This document shows positions 16,685-25,007 of a stretch of 41,685 nucleotides of DNA, piece by piece. The translations under genes were made by a program, and so were the position numbers. The stretch covers positions 1-41,685 of the forward strand of contig CALBNC010000008.1 in NCBI GenBank assembly GCA_937896195.1. Reading direction: 5' to 3'. Below the pieces are notes generated by a model, which worked only from the letters and a program-made list of their open reading frames with translations, had not been told where the DNA came from and did not search any database. The DNA comes from an uncultured Gammaproteobacteria bacterium. GTDB lineage: Bacteria; Pseudomonadota; Gammaproteobacteria; PS1; Pseudothioglobaceae. Each line of letters begins with the position of its first letter. Position 1 is the first letter of the stretch.

Positions 16685-17983
16685 ATGAAACTAGTTTTAG
16701 GCTTAGGGGTTACCGGTTTTTCCATTGCTCGCTTTTTATTACAACATAAAGTTGCATTTAAAGTGGCTGACTCCCGACAAACTCCCAAATTATTATCTGA
16801 ATTTTTATCAGAGTTCCCATTAATAAAGCCTTTTTTAGGTGACTGGGATGAATCTCTATTAGAAGAGGTTGATGAAATTTTTATCTCCCCAGGTGTTGCT
16901 CAGCAAGAAACAATTGTAATCTGGGCACTTGAAAAAGGCATTAATATTGTCAGTGATATAGAATTATTCTCTAGATATGCCCTGGCACCTGTTATTGGTA
17001 TTACTGGCTCCAATGGTAAATCTACCGTAACTCAATTATTAGGGGATATGGCCAAAGCCAGTGGTAAAAAGGTAGCTGTTGGTGGTAATATCGGCATACC
17101 AGCGCTAGATTGTTTACAGGACGAGGTTGAGCTTTATATATTAGAGCTATCAAGTTACCAGTTAGATTATAGTAAAAAACTAAATTTATATGCTGGTGTC
17201 GTGCTGAATATCACTCCAGACCATCTAGATCGATATGATAGTTTCGAACATTATGCGGCTTCAAAGTTAAGTTTGTATCAATATTGCCAACACTTGGTTA
17301 TTAATCTTGATGAGCCACTGATCCCTCAAAAAACTTCTGCTATCCATTTCGGAATAAATATGCCAAAACAAGATCAAGACTTTGGCACTGTAACTTGCCA
17401 TGGTAGTTGCTACTTCTTAAAAGGCGATGAAGTACTGATGGATGTTGACGAAATGCAACTTATTGGTGAGCATAACGTGGCGAACATTCTAGCAGTATTG
17501 GCCTTAGGTGATCAAATCGGTATAGATATGAGCATCATGATTGATTGTATTAAAACCTTTAAAGGTCTTGAACATAGATTGGAATGGGTGTCAGATAAAA
17601 AAGGTATTGTATTTTATAATGATTCCAAAGCAACCAACGCCTCAGCAAGCGTAACAGCACTAAAAGCATTGATTAATAAACATGAAAATATTGTTTTAAT
17701 TGCTGGAGGCATGGCTAAAGATGAAGATTACACTGAGCTTTTTAAGCTGATTGATCAAGATGTTTTCGGTGTGGTGTTAATTGGACAAAGTGCTACAGAT
17801 TTTGAGCACGGCATTCATATTGCTAAAACTATTCATGCTCAAAATATGAACGAGGCGGTTTCTTTGGCTAAAGGCATGATCAATAATGGTGTGGTGCTTT
17901 TATCTCCAGCCTGCGCAAGTTTTGACATGTTTGATAATTTTGAACATCGAGGCCTTGAATTTAAACGCGCTATTCTTGGATAA
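16685..17983 (+). CDS. murD: UDP-N-acetylmuramoylalanine-D-glutamate ligase
   Basis: MurD adds D-glutamate to UDP-MurNAc-L-Ala in the cytoplasmic stage of peptidoglycan synthesis. The 432-aa product has the N-terminal Rossmann segment GLGVTGFS (6-13), the ATP P-loop GSNGKST (108-114) and LNITPDHLDRY near 180. A central-domain lysine (AASKLSLYQ), the usual carbamylated site, is also present. The ATG has no visible Shine-Dalgarno. It stands apart from the other mur genes here (murC, murB, ddl at 23287-26429) and from mraY/ftsW, so the classic dcw cluster is broken up. Its 3' end overlaps convergent miaA by 14 bp. Confidence 0.95.
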   Translation: MKLVLGLGVTGFSIARFLLQHKVAFKVADSRQTPKLLSEFLSEFPLIKPFLGDWDESLLEEVDEIFISPGVAQQETIVIWALEKGINIVSDIELFSRYALAPVIGITGSNGKSTVTQLLGDMAKASGKKVAVGGNIGIPALDCLQDEVELYILELSSYQLDYSKKLNLYAGVVLNITPDHLDRYDSFEHYAASKLSLYQYCQHLVINLDEPLIPQKTSAIHFGINMPKQDQDFGTVTCHGSCYFLKGDEVLMDVDEMQLIGEHNVANILAVLALGDQIGIDMSIMIDCIKTFKGLEHRLEWVSDKKGIVFYNDSKATNASASVTALKALINKHENIVLIAGGMAKDEDYTELFKLIDQDVFGVVLIGQSATDFEHGIHIAKTIHAQNMNEAVSLAKGMINNGVVLLSPACASFDMFDNFEHRGLEFKRAILG

Positions 17984-18887
17984 AGTCTACTGTTTTTTCA
18001 ATATCTGCTGTTTTCAGTTTCAACCCTTGAGTTTGACTTCTAAGCCAAGTGCTTTGACGCTTGCAAAGCTGTCTTGTGGCAATAATAGATCTTTCAATCA
18101 TTTCAGCCTCATCTATCTCATTGTTTAAAAATTGCCATGCCTGTCGATAACCAACACAGCGAATTGAAGGCAGGTCTTGATGAAGTGCTGTATTGGTTTT
18201 TAAAACCCTAACTTCATCCATAAATCCTTGCTCCATCATTAAATGAAATCGAGTTTCAATGCGCTGATGAAGCTCACTGCGATCTGGCATTAAGATAATT
18301 TTTTTAATGATGCAATTAAGCCCGCCTTGTTTTTTACCCTGGAGTTTGGTAAGGGTTTTACCGCTAATATTAAATACCTCAAGTGCACGAGTAATGCGTT
18401 GTGAATCATTAGCGTGAATTCTTTGTGCAGCAATAGGGTCGATTTTTTGTAATGATTGGTATAACGCATCCAGGCCTTTTTCTTTAACGAGTTGGTTGTA
18501 TTTTTCTCTGGATTCTGGGGTTGACTCTGGAAGGTCAGATAAGCCGTGCTCTAAAGCATTGAAATAAAACGAAGTTCCACCAACCAGAATAGGTAGCTTA
18601 TTTTGACTAAAAGCTAACTCAATTTGATGAGTGGCATCATTAACAAAGTCCTGAGCTGAATAGGTATCGCTGGGTTTGCAAATATCAATAAGATAATGTG
18701 GGTGAGCTTTAAGTGTTTCAGTATCGGGCTTAGCAGTGCCAATATTCATGCCTTGATAGATTAATGCAGAATCAACACTAATCAGTCGAGAGTTAATTTT
18801 TTTGCTAATTTTAATAGCTAAATCCGTCTTACCTGAAGCAGTAGGACCCATTAAAAAAAGCACAGTATTAGAAGGTGGATTGAGCAC
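17970..18887 (-). CDS. miaA: tRNA dimethylallyltransferase
   Basis: MiaA adds a dimethylallyl group to N6 of A37 in tRNAs that read codons starting with U. The 305-aa product has the P-loop GPTASGKT (14-21), SVDSALIYQGMNIGTAKP near 37-54 with the catalytic/anchor aspartate, and VGGTSFYFNAL for substrate binding. The start is GTG with AAGGA 6 nt upstream. The product is the substrate for MiaB (34461-35813), so both steps of ms2i6A formation are in this window. The usual neighbours mutL and hfq are absent. Confidence 0.95.
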   Translation of the reverse strand: MLNPPSNTVLFLMGPTASGKTDLAIKISKKINSRLISVDSALIYQGMNIGTAKPDTETLKAHPHYLIDICKPSDTYSAQDFVNDATHQIELAFSQNKLPILVGGTSFYFNALEHGLSDLPESTPESREKYNQLVKEKGLDALYQSLQKIDPIAAQRIHANDSQRITRALEVFNISGKTLTKLQGKKQGGLNCIIKKIILMPDRSELHQRIETRFHLMMEQGFMDEVRVLKTNTALHQDLPSIRCVGYRQAWQFLNNEIDEAEMIERSIIATRQLCKRQSTWLRSQTQGLKLKTADIEKTVDFIQE

Positions 18888-18928
18888 GAATATCCTTGTA
18901 TTAGTAAGTTTTTATATAACTAACCTAG

Positions 18929-18936
18929 ATTATAAT
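18929..18936. promoter_or_regulatory. Symmetric -10 box between miaA and the ferredoxin reductase gene
   Basis: The 8-bp palindrome ATTATAAT yields a perfect TATAAT on both strands: plus at 18931-18936 and minus at 18934-18929. It lies near the middle of the 83-bp divergent region. No convincing -35 is visible for either direction. Confidence 0.42.
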
Positions 18937-18970
18937 GTCAACATTCAAAAAATATTGATAGAATAAAGTC

Positions 18971-19984
18971 ATGTTTACAGTAGAAAATCAAGTGAGTGGC
19001 AATCAGTTTAAAGTTGCAGAAGGCGAAACTATTCTGGATGGCGCCATTAGCAACGGGCTTGGATTTCCTTATGGTTGTCGAAATGGCTTTTGTGGTAAGT
19101 GTAAAGCGACACTGATGGAAGGTGAAGTTGGTTATCTAAAAGGAATTCCACCTGGATTAACGCCTGCAGAAGTTAGTGATAACATGATTCTCCCATGTAA
19201 GTGTTACGCTAAAACGGATATATCAATTGTGGCTACTGAACTTGAGAGTGTGGCTGATATTGAAGTTAAAACATTACCTTGTAAAGTTGATAAAATTGAA
19301 CACTTGAGTGCTGATGTAGCGAAAATTGTTTTGAAAATTCCAGGCAATGAAGCTATGCAATACTTAGCGGGTCAATATATAGACTTGATTCACCCTGATT
19401 TTGATCCTCGCGCCTTTTCTATTGCTAATGCGCCGCATAATACAGGTATTATCGAGCTTCACGTACGCCTTATCTCTGGTGGAAAATTTACCAATTTTGT
19501 ATTTAATAAAATGCAAGAAAAGTCTTTGTTGAAAATTGAAGGCCCTAAAGGTAGTTTTTATTTAAGAGAAGATAGTGAAAAGCCTATGATCATGCTTGCA
19601 GGTGGTACTGGATTTGGCCCTGTTAAAGCCATGATTGAACATGAGATTGAATCCAATAGTCAAAGAAAAATTGATATTTATTGGGGTGTTAGAAGTGAAC
19701 AAGATTTGTACATGTCACTACCTTATCAATGGGCTGAACAACATGACCATATTAATTTTGTGCCAGTGCTATCAATTCCTGACAAGAATTGGCAAGGTAG
19801 AGTAGGTTATGTTCATGAAGCAGTTTTGGAAGATTTTGAAACATTAGTCAATTTTGAGGTGTACGCTTGTGGACCTCCAATGATGGTCACATCTGCTGCC
19901 AATACTTTTATTAAACAAGGTATGCTTGAAAAGAATTTCTTTAATGATAGTTTTGATTTTTCCCATCAAACAACTGACTTATGA
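18971..19984 (+). CDS. 2Fe-2S ferredoxin-FAD/NAD(P)H oxidoreductase
   Basis: This 337-aa soluble reductase has three parts. The plant-type 2Fe-2S ferredoxin domain (about 1-95) has C36, C41, C44 and C76. The FAD-binding domain carries DPRAFSIANAP, near 140, the flavin motif. The NAD(P) domain has AGGTGFGPVKAM near 210 and YACGPPMM near 297. This order is typical of electron-transfer components of oxygenases and of the reductase often annotated as CDP-6-deoxy-glucoseen reductase. The partner here is not visible. It overlaps bolA by 4 bp, so it may take part in iron-sulfur or redox metabolism, but that is inference. Confidence 0.86.
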   Translation: MFTVENQVSGNQFKVAEGETILDGAISNGLGFPYGCRNGFCGKCKATLMEGEVGYLKGIPPGLTPAEVSDNMILPCKCYAKTDISIVATELESVADIEVKTLPCKVDKIEHLSADVAKIVLKIPGNEAMQYLAGQYIDLIHPDFDPRAFSIANAPHNTGIIELHVRLISGGKFTNFVFNKMQEKSLLKIEGPKGSFYLREDSEKPMIMLAGGTGFGPVKAMIEHEIESNSQRKIDIYWGVRSEQDLYMSLPYQWAEQHDHINFVPVLSIPDKNWQGRVGYVHEAVLEDFETLVNFEVYACGPPMMVTSAANTFIKQGMLEKNFFNDSFDFSHQTTDL

Positions 19985-20289
19985 GCGACATGCAACAACA
20001 TTTAACTGAACAACTTCAACTTGCCTTATCTCCGAGTCATTTAGAGGTAATTAATGAGTCTAGTAACCACTCGGGTCCTGCGACAGAGTCTCATTTTAAG
20101 TTGATTGTGGTGAGTGACTATTTTAATGATTTAGCTTTAATTACTAGACATCGCTTTATTAATAATCTCTTTAAAGAAGAGTTAAGTCATATTCATGCAC
20201 TTGCTATGCATACCTATACCTCACATGAGTGGCAATTAAAAAATGGTGCTCCCGATTCTCCAAAATGTTCTGGTGGCAGTCAATCTTAA
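19981..20289 (+). CDS. bolA: BolA family protein
   Basis: This 102-aa protein shows the BolA/IbaG fold. HLEVINESSNHSGPATESHFKLIVVSD has the conserved HSGP segment and the ESHF motif, followed by RHRFINNLFKEEL and IHALAMHTYT. BolA proteins pair with monothiol glutaredoxins to handle 2Fe-2S clusters and can also affect morphology genes. The ATG overlaps the stop of the ferredoxin reductase gene (ATGA). The next gene probably starts inside its last 25 bp. BolA is often beside envelope or Fe-S genes, and here it has both. Confidence 0.88.
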   Translation: MSDMQQHLTEQLQLALSPSHLEVINESSNHSGPATESHFKLIVVSDYFNDLALITRHRFINNLFKEELSHIHALAMHTYTSHEWQLKNGAPDSPKCSGGSQS

Positions 20290-21836
20290 GAATTAGCAGA
20301 CTACTTTTCTTCTCTAGTTTTTTGCTTTTGGGTGCTTGTAACTCACCAGTAAATGACAGTGCTAATCAGCTGATAAAGTCTAACCCAAAAGAAACAGCCT
20401 CTATTAAGCCTATTATTGAGAAAGATCTTTGGCGTCATATTACTAATAAAACGACATTAAAAGCACCTAGTCAAAAACAACTATATTGGCATATAGATTG
20501 GTTTAAAAAACACCCTGACTATTTAACGCGCATTACTAAGCGTGCCAACCCTTACTTATATCTAGTAGTTCAAGAGGTTGAAAAAGCAGGGCTGCCACTC
20601 GAAATTGCTTTATTGCCTATTGTTGAATCTGCTTATTATCCTTTTTCATACTCTCACGGTACTGCATCAGGGTTGTGGCAGTTTATTCCATCAACAGGTA
20701 GGCTTTATGGCTTAAAGGATAACTGGTGGTATGATTCTCGTCGTGATGTATTGGCATCTACCAAGGCAGCTGTAAAGTACTTGAAAAATTTAAACAAGCT
20801 TTTCAAGGGTGATTGGTTGTTAGCTATAGCAGCCTATAACTCGGGCCCAGGGCGAGTGCAAAGAGCCATTCGCGATAATAAAAAACTAGGCAAGCCTACT
20901 GACTTTTGGCATTTGAAATTACCAAATGAGACTAAAGGCTATGTGCCAAGATTATTAGCTGTAACTGAGCTTATTAAAAATCCAGAGAAATATGGACAAA
21001 TTATTACCCCTGTTGATAATAAGCCAACCATAGAATCTATTGAACTGAATACTCAGTTTGATTTGGCTTTAATTGCTGATTGGTCAGAGGTAGAGCTTGA
21101 TACTTTATATTCACTTAATCCAGGTTTAAAGCGATGGGCCACTCCAAGCGAGGGCTCTTACAACTTGCTGTTACCTATTAAAAACATGAAACTGTTTAAG
21201 CAATCAATGCTTAAAAATCCAAATATAGCAAGATTAAAATGGATACGACATCAAGTTAAGCAAGGCGATAGTTTAAGTGTGGTTGCACAGAAGTACGCAA
21301 CGACCATGAAACAAATTAGCAGCGTTAATCAATTAGAAAACCATTTTATTAAAATAGGTGATTATTTAATCGTTCCTGTTGCTCAAAAGGGAGCCGAGGC
21401 TTACTCATCGTCAGAAGATCAGCTAGAAAAAAATCGTTTAAATTCAAAGAAATCAGGGCGTAAAGTTGTTCATTCTATTCAAGCGGGTGACAGCTTGTGG
21501 TTAATTTCTAAGAAGTATCAAGTAAGTATTAAAAAAATCATTAAATGGAATCATATTAAGCGTTCAGAGCCATTAAAATTAGGCAAAGAATTAGTACTTT
21601 GGCAGCCTACTGTAGATGCTTATAAAGATTTATTATCAGTGACATCACTGGGTATTGATATTGATAGAAAAGTGGTTTATCAAGTAAGAAGTGGTGATAA
21701 TTTATCAACTATTGCTGCTAAATTTGGCGTTAGTGTTCTTCAAATAAAACAGTGGAATAAGCTTGATGACAGGCCGCTACAGCCAAGGCAAAAACTTACC
21801 ATTATGGTCAATGTTGTTAATTCAAAAATGAAATAA
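20265..21836 (+). CDS. mltD: Lytic transglycosylase lipoprotein, MltD type with three LysM domains
   Basis: This 523-aa lipoprotein has the signal sequence LLFFSSFLLLGAC with the lipobox cysteine at about 25. The SLT (lysozyme-like) domain carries the catalytic glutamate in PIVESAYYP (E121), followed by GLWQFIPSTGRLYGL and AAYNSGPGRV. Three C-terminal LysM domains (starting at about 324, 390 and 470) bind peptidoglycan. It cleaves glycan strands to leave 1,6-anhydro ends. An upstream GTG at 20229 is in frame; I prefer the ATG at 20265, which gives a compact lipoprotein signal. Either start lies inside bolA, and there is no clear ribosome site, so coupling with bolA is likely. Confidence 0.88.
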   Translation: MFWWQSILRISRLLFFSSFLLLGACNSPVNDSANQLIKSNPKETASIKPIIEKDLWRHITNKTTLKAPSQKQLYWHIDWFKKHPDYLTRITKRANPYLYLVVQEVEKAGLPLEIALLPIVESAYYPFSYSHGTASGLWQFIPSTGRLYGLKDNWWYDSRRDVLASTKAAVKYLKNLNKLFKGDWLLAIAAYNSGPGRVQRAIRDNKKLGKPTDFWHLKLPNETKGYVPRLLAVTELIKNPEKYGQIITPVDNKPTIESIELNTQFDLALIADWSEVELDTLYSLNPGLKRWATPSEGSYNLLLPIKNMKLFKQSMLKNPNIARLKWIRHQVKQGDSLSVVAQKYATTMKQISSVNQLENHFIKIGDYLIVPVAQKGAEAYSSSEDQLEKNRLNSKKSGRKVVHSIQAGDSLWLISKKYQVSIKKIIKWNHIKRSEPLKLGKELVLWQPTVDAYKDLLSVTSLGIDIDRKVVYQVRSGDNLSTIAAKFGVSVLQIKQWNKLDDRPLQPRQKLTIMVNVVNSKMK

Positions 21837-21841
21837 AACTT

Positions 21842-22534
21842 ATGAATATATTACCTATTAATAAAATCATCTTAGCCAGTTTTGCCTTTGCACTGACACA
21901 TTGGAAAAAGGTTGTTGAAATATCTATTTTACCAGTGGCTATTTCATTGCCATTGCTGCTCATATTGCCTCAAATGTTTGAACTCATGGAAGTTGTGTTT
22001 CAAGGCGGAGATTTGGCTGATGTTGTGTTGCCAGACAATACACCCATATATTTATTATTGTTTTTGTATGGTTATATTATGTTGTCAGTCAATATGTATC
22101 GATTGGTTGTTTTGGGTGAACAAAATGTATCAGCCATGTCACCAATCTTTAATATAAGTCAAATTTTTAGATTTATCGGTTTGACGCTATTTGTAGGATT
22201 TGTAACTACAGTCCCTGTTATGCTGACTGGTATTGGTTTTTTACAGTTAATTATTTACTTTTTAATTATGCCAATGACATTGAATTTTGTTAATATTGCG
22301 ATCAATCAACCTTCAAATTACAAATGGAAATTAAATTTCGTCTCTCAGGCTAATCTATTTTTATTACAAGCTATCATTCCTGCTTTAATTGGTATGATTT
22401 TTACATCATTATTCAGTGCAATAGGTTTTCCAGAAGCTTTTGGATGGGTGATTAAAGCTATTCTTTTTTACTGGAGTTTGGTTAATTTAGCTTTGTGCTA
22501 CCAATTAATTCAAGAGGCTAATACTTCAACGTAA
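21842..22534 (+). CDS. Unrecognised polytopic membrane protein
   Basis: I do not recognise this 230-aa protein. It has about five or six hydrophobic segments (roughly 28-47, 67-90, 112-135, 135-155, 170-195 and 205-225). It has few charged residues and no motif that identifies a transporter or enzyme. It begins 5 bp after the mltD-like gene and is probably in the same transcript. Its last 17 bp overlap the convergent ftsQ gene. Base composition is like its neighbours, so nothing suggests recent transfer. Confidence 0.75.
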   Translation: MNILPINKIILASFAFALTHWKKVVEISILPVAISLPLLLILPQMFELMEVVFQGGDLADVVLPDNTPIYLLLFLYGYIMLSVNMYRLVVLGEQNVSAMSPIFNISQIFRFIGLTLFVGFVTTVPVMLTGIGFLQLIIYFLIMPMTLNFVNIAINQPSNYKWKLNFVSQANLFLLQAIIPALIGMIFTSLFSAIGFPEAFGWVIKAILFYWSLVNLALCYQLIQEANTST

Positions 22535-23297
22535 ACCCTTTAGGATAGCGCATATCATAAGTTGCTTTATTTAGTTTTTTGAGCGGAATTTCTTGCCTTA
22601 ATTTATGATAAATTTTCATAAAATCTTTTAGGCGCTGCTGTTGTTTATTGTAGCCAAGTACAACGGTTATATTGGGTTCTAAGGTTAGTTGATCAATATT
22701 GCTTCTTGTTAAAGTAAGAATTTTTAAGTCAGATAAGATGAGTTGGTAAGCTTGGTAATCCTCTAAAAGTGAGTCATAGCTTTCTGGCTTATGGCCAGAT
22801 TTTAAGACCACTAGATTTTCTGATGCATGATCATTTTGCCGATAGTATAAATTTTCTGGCTTGATAAGACTACCTTGGGTTGTTATATAGCCTTGGCAAT
22901 TTTCTTTTTCAAGGGATTTATTACAAGCTACATTTTCCCAATGAGCAGCAATTGGATGAGTAATTATACTAATCTGGATAGCATCCCAAAACAACCGCTT
23001 TACCTGGGCTTCTTGCACCCATGGATGGCGCTCTAATTCATCTTTAATTCCGTGTAAATCTAACTGGTAGGGCTTATTAGTTAACGACTTTATTTGTTTT
23101 TCAAGTGTTTCTTTATTGACCAGATAGTCACGATCTATTTCCCAGCTAACATTTATCTTAAGTAATTCACCTGAATTGTAGTGATAATTTCCCCAAACAA
23201 TAATTGAAATAACCAATGTAAAGATTAGTGGCCAAAGCAACAGCTTTAAATATTCAAATAGAGATCGTCTATGTTGATTTTTACTTTTAAGCTTCAT
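22518..23297 (-). CDS. ftsQ: Cell division protein FtsQ
   Basis: FtsQ is the bitopic inner-membrane protein that joins FtsB and FtsL to the divisome. The 259-aa product has a basic cytoplasmic start, one transmembrane segment (about 17-35), and a POTRA domain (from about 50: VSWEIDRDYLVNKETLEKQI...HPWVQEAQVKRLFW). The C-terminal beta domain includes TLEPNITVVLG. The ATG overlaps the ddl stop by 11 bp. This is the last gene of the run: ftsA and ftsZ, which normally follow, are replaced by a gene on the other strand. Confidence 0.88.
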   Translation of the reverse strand: MKLKSKNQHRRSLFEYLKLLLWPLIFTLVISIIVWGNYHYNSGELLKINVSWEIDRDYLVNKETLEKQIKSLTNKPYQLDLHGIKDELERHPWVQEAQVKRLFWDAIQISIITHPIAAHWENVACNKSLEKENCQGYITTQGSLIKPENLYYRQNDHASENLVVLKSGHKPESYDSLLEDYQAYQLILSDLKILTLTRSNIDQLTLEPNITVVLGYNKQQQRLKDFMKIYHKLRQEIPLKKLNKATYDMRYPKGFTLKY

Positions 23298-24168
23298 GAG
23301 TAATCTGCTTAACTAATTGCTTAAAAGTAATTCCTGCTGCTTTTGCAGCCATAGGAACTAAAGAATGAGATGTCATTCCAGGAACAGTGTTAATTTCTAG
23401 TAAGTAGGGTGAATTATTTTTATCTAAAATAAAATCAACCCTCCCCCATCCAGTAGCACCTATAGTTTGAAAAGCCTTTAACGCTAACTCTTTAAGCTGA
23501 CTTTCTTGATTTTCTGTTAAGCCACAGGGGCAAAGATATTGTGTGGTGCTTGACAGGTATTTAGACTCATAGTTGTAAAAATCCTGATCTGCAACAATTT
23601 TAATGACGGGTAGAGCTTCTTCACCTAATATAGCAACTGTGCATTCTTCGCCCTCTATCCATTGTTCGATTAGAACCCGGTCATCATAGAACCAAGCGAG
23701 CGCTAAAGCTTCATCTAATTGATCAAGCTCGACTACTTTACTGATACCTATGCTAGAACCTTCTGACACAGGTTTTATAGCCCAAGGTAGTGGGAAGTTA
23801 ACCGCGGGTAATGTCGTATCTTGGATGGCGATTACAGAAGGCGCCACTGGAAGTTTAGAGGCTTTCCAAATCTCCTTACTTAAATGTTTATCCATGCCGT
23901 TGGCACTTGCATCTGAATTGGATCCAGTATAAGAAATATTTCTAGCTTCTAGTAATCTCTGAATAGTGCCATCTTCACCACCACGACCATGTAGAACAAC
24001 AAAAGCCAAATTAAATTCTTGAGACCATAAATTATCTAAATTGTCATCCTTCCAGTCAAATTTAAAACAATCAATTTGTTGAGATTTAAGTGCCTGATAA
24101 ACAGCTTCACCACTATTTAAAGATATTTCTCTCTCAGCAGAATTACCCCCCATTAATACTGCAATCAT
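23287..24168 (-). CDS. ddl: D-alanine-D-alanine ligase
   Basis: Ddl joins two D-alanines for the peptidoglycan stem peptide. The 293-aa ATP-grasp protein has VLMGGNSAEREISLNSG (4-20), HGRGGEDG near 60, and KPVSEGSSIGISKV for nucleotide binding. Near the end RVDFILDKN...LEINTVPGMTSHS contains the magnesium ligands (D, E, N). The length fits the short DdlB class. It starts inside the murB stop (ATGA overlap), and ftsQ starts inside its own stop, the classical murC-murB-ddl-ftsQ order. Confidence 0.95.
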   Translation of the reverse strand: MIAVLMGGNSAEREISLNSGEAVYQALKSQQIDCFKFDWKDDNLDNLWSQEFNLAFVVLHGRGGEDGTIQRLLEARNISYTGSNSDASANGMDKHLSKEIWKASKLPVAPSVIAIQDTTLPAVNFPLPWAIKPVSEGSSIGISKVVELDQLDEALALAWFYDDRVLIEQWIEGEECTVAILGEEALPVIKIVADQDFYNYESKYLSSTTQYLCPCGLTENQESQLKELALKAFQTIGATGWGRVDFILDKNNSPYLLEINTVPGMTSHSLVPMAAKAAGITFKQLVKQITHEA

Positions 24169-24998
24169 ATAATCTTCAACTCTGTTTCTAAATCAATTTT
24201 AAAGTTTGATTTTACGGTTTGTTGAATATGAATCACTAAATTTTCAATATCAGCAGCACTAGCTTTATTGTGATTAATAATAAAATTAGCATGCTTTTCA
24301 GACACACAAGCGCCACCAATACAAAAACCCTTTAGATTAGATTTTTCAATCAGTTCAGCAGCATAATTATCTCTAGGGTTTTTAAAGACACTGCCACAGC
24401 TCGGCAAGCCAATAGGTTGAGAATCATTTCTTTTCTTGAGAAGCTTCTGAATACTATGATTAGAAGAGACTGAATTGAATTCTAACTCTGCTGAAATAAA
24501 ATATTCATGAGAATGTAAAGGTGTAATTTGTCGATAGAGAATATCAAAATCACAAGGCTGGCGCCAAAAGAGCTCACCTGATTTGTTAACCGTACGAACA
24601 CGCTTAACAAACTGCCAGATTTCGAAACCAAATGCACCCGCATTCATAGCTAAAGCACCGCCAATAGTGCCAGGAATAGCACTTAGAAACTCCGCTCCAA
24701 AAAAGTTTTTTTCTAATGTAAATCTAGATAATTTTGCCAGTGTTGCACCAGCTTCTGCGGTGATGCAAGATTGGTTAATTGACAAAGATTTAAGTTGGGT
24801 TAGTTTAATGATAACACCTTGAAACCCTTGATCGCGAATTAGGATATTACTACCCAGCCCTATAAATAATATAGGCTTAGTATTAGATTTTAGAAAATCA
24901 ACAAGTGCTTGAATGTTGTTTGGGACAAAAAAATCCTGCGCCAATCCGCCAGCCCGTAAAGAGCAATGTGAGGTCATGGGTTCGCTATGTTTTATCAT
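24165..24998 (-). CDS. murB: UDP-N-acetylenolpyruvoylglucosamine reductase
   Basis: MurB reduces UDP-GlcNAc-enolpyruvate to UDP-MurNAc with FAD and NADPH. The 277-aa product has the FAD motif GLGSNILIRD (47-56), IPGTIGGALAMNAGAFG near 105-121, and SCGSVFKNP with the catalytic serine. The short length and this serine motif fit the type II class rather than E. coli type I (342 aa). It lies 9 bp after murC and overlaps ddl by 4 bp. Confidence 0.94.
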   Translation of the reverse strand: MIKHSEPMTSHCSLRAGGLAQDFFVPNNIQALVDFLKSNTKPILFIGLGSNILIRDQGFQGVIIKLTQLKSLSINQSCITAEAGATLAKLSRFTLEKNFFGAEFLSAIPGTIGGALAMNAGAFGFEIWQFVKRVRTVNKSGELFWRQPCDFDILYRQITPLHSHEYFISAELEFNSVSSNHSIQKLLKKRNDSQPIGLPSCGSVFKNPRDNYAAELIEKSNLKGFCIGGACVSEKHANFIINHNKASAADIENLVIHIQQTVKSNFKIDLETELKII

Positions 24999-25007
24999 TC
25001 TAGCACT

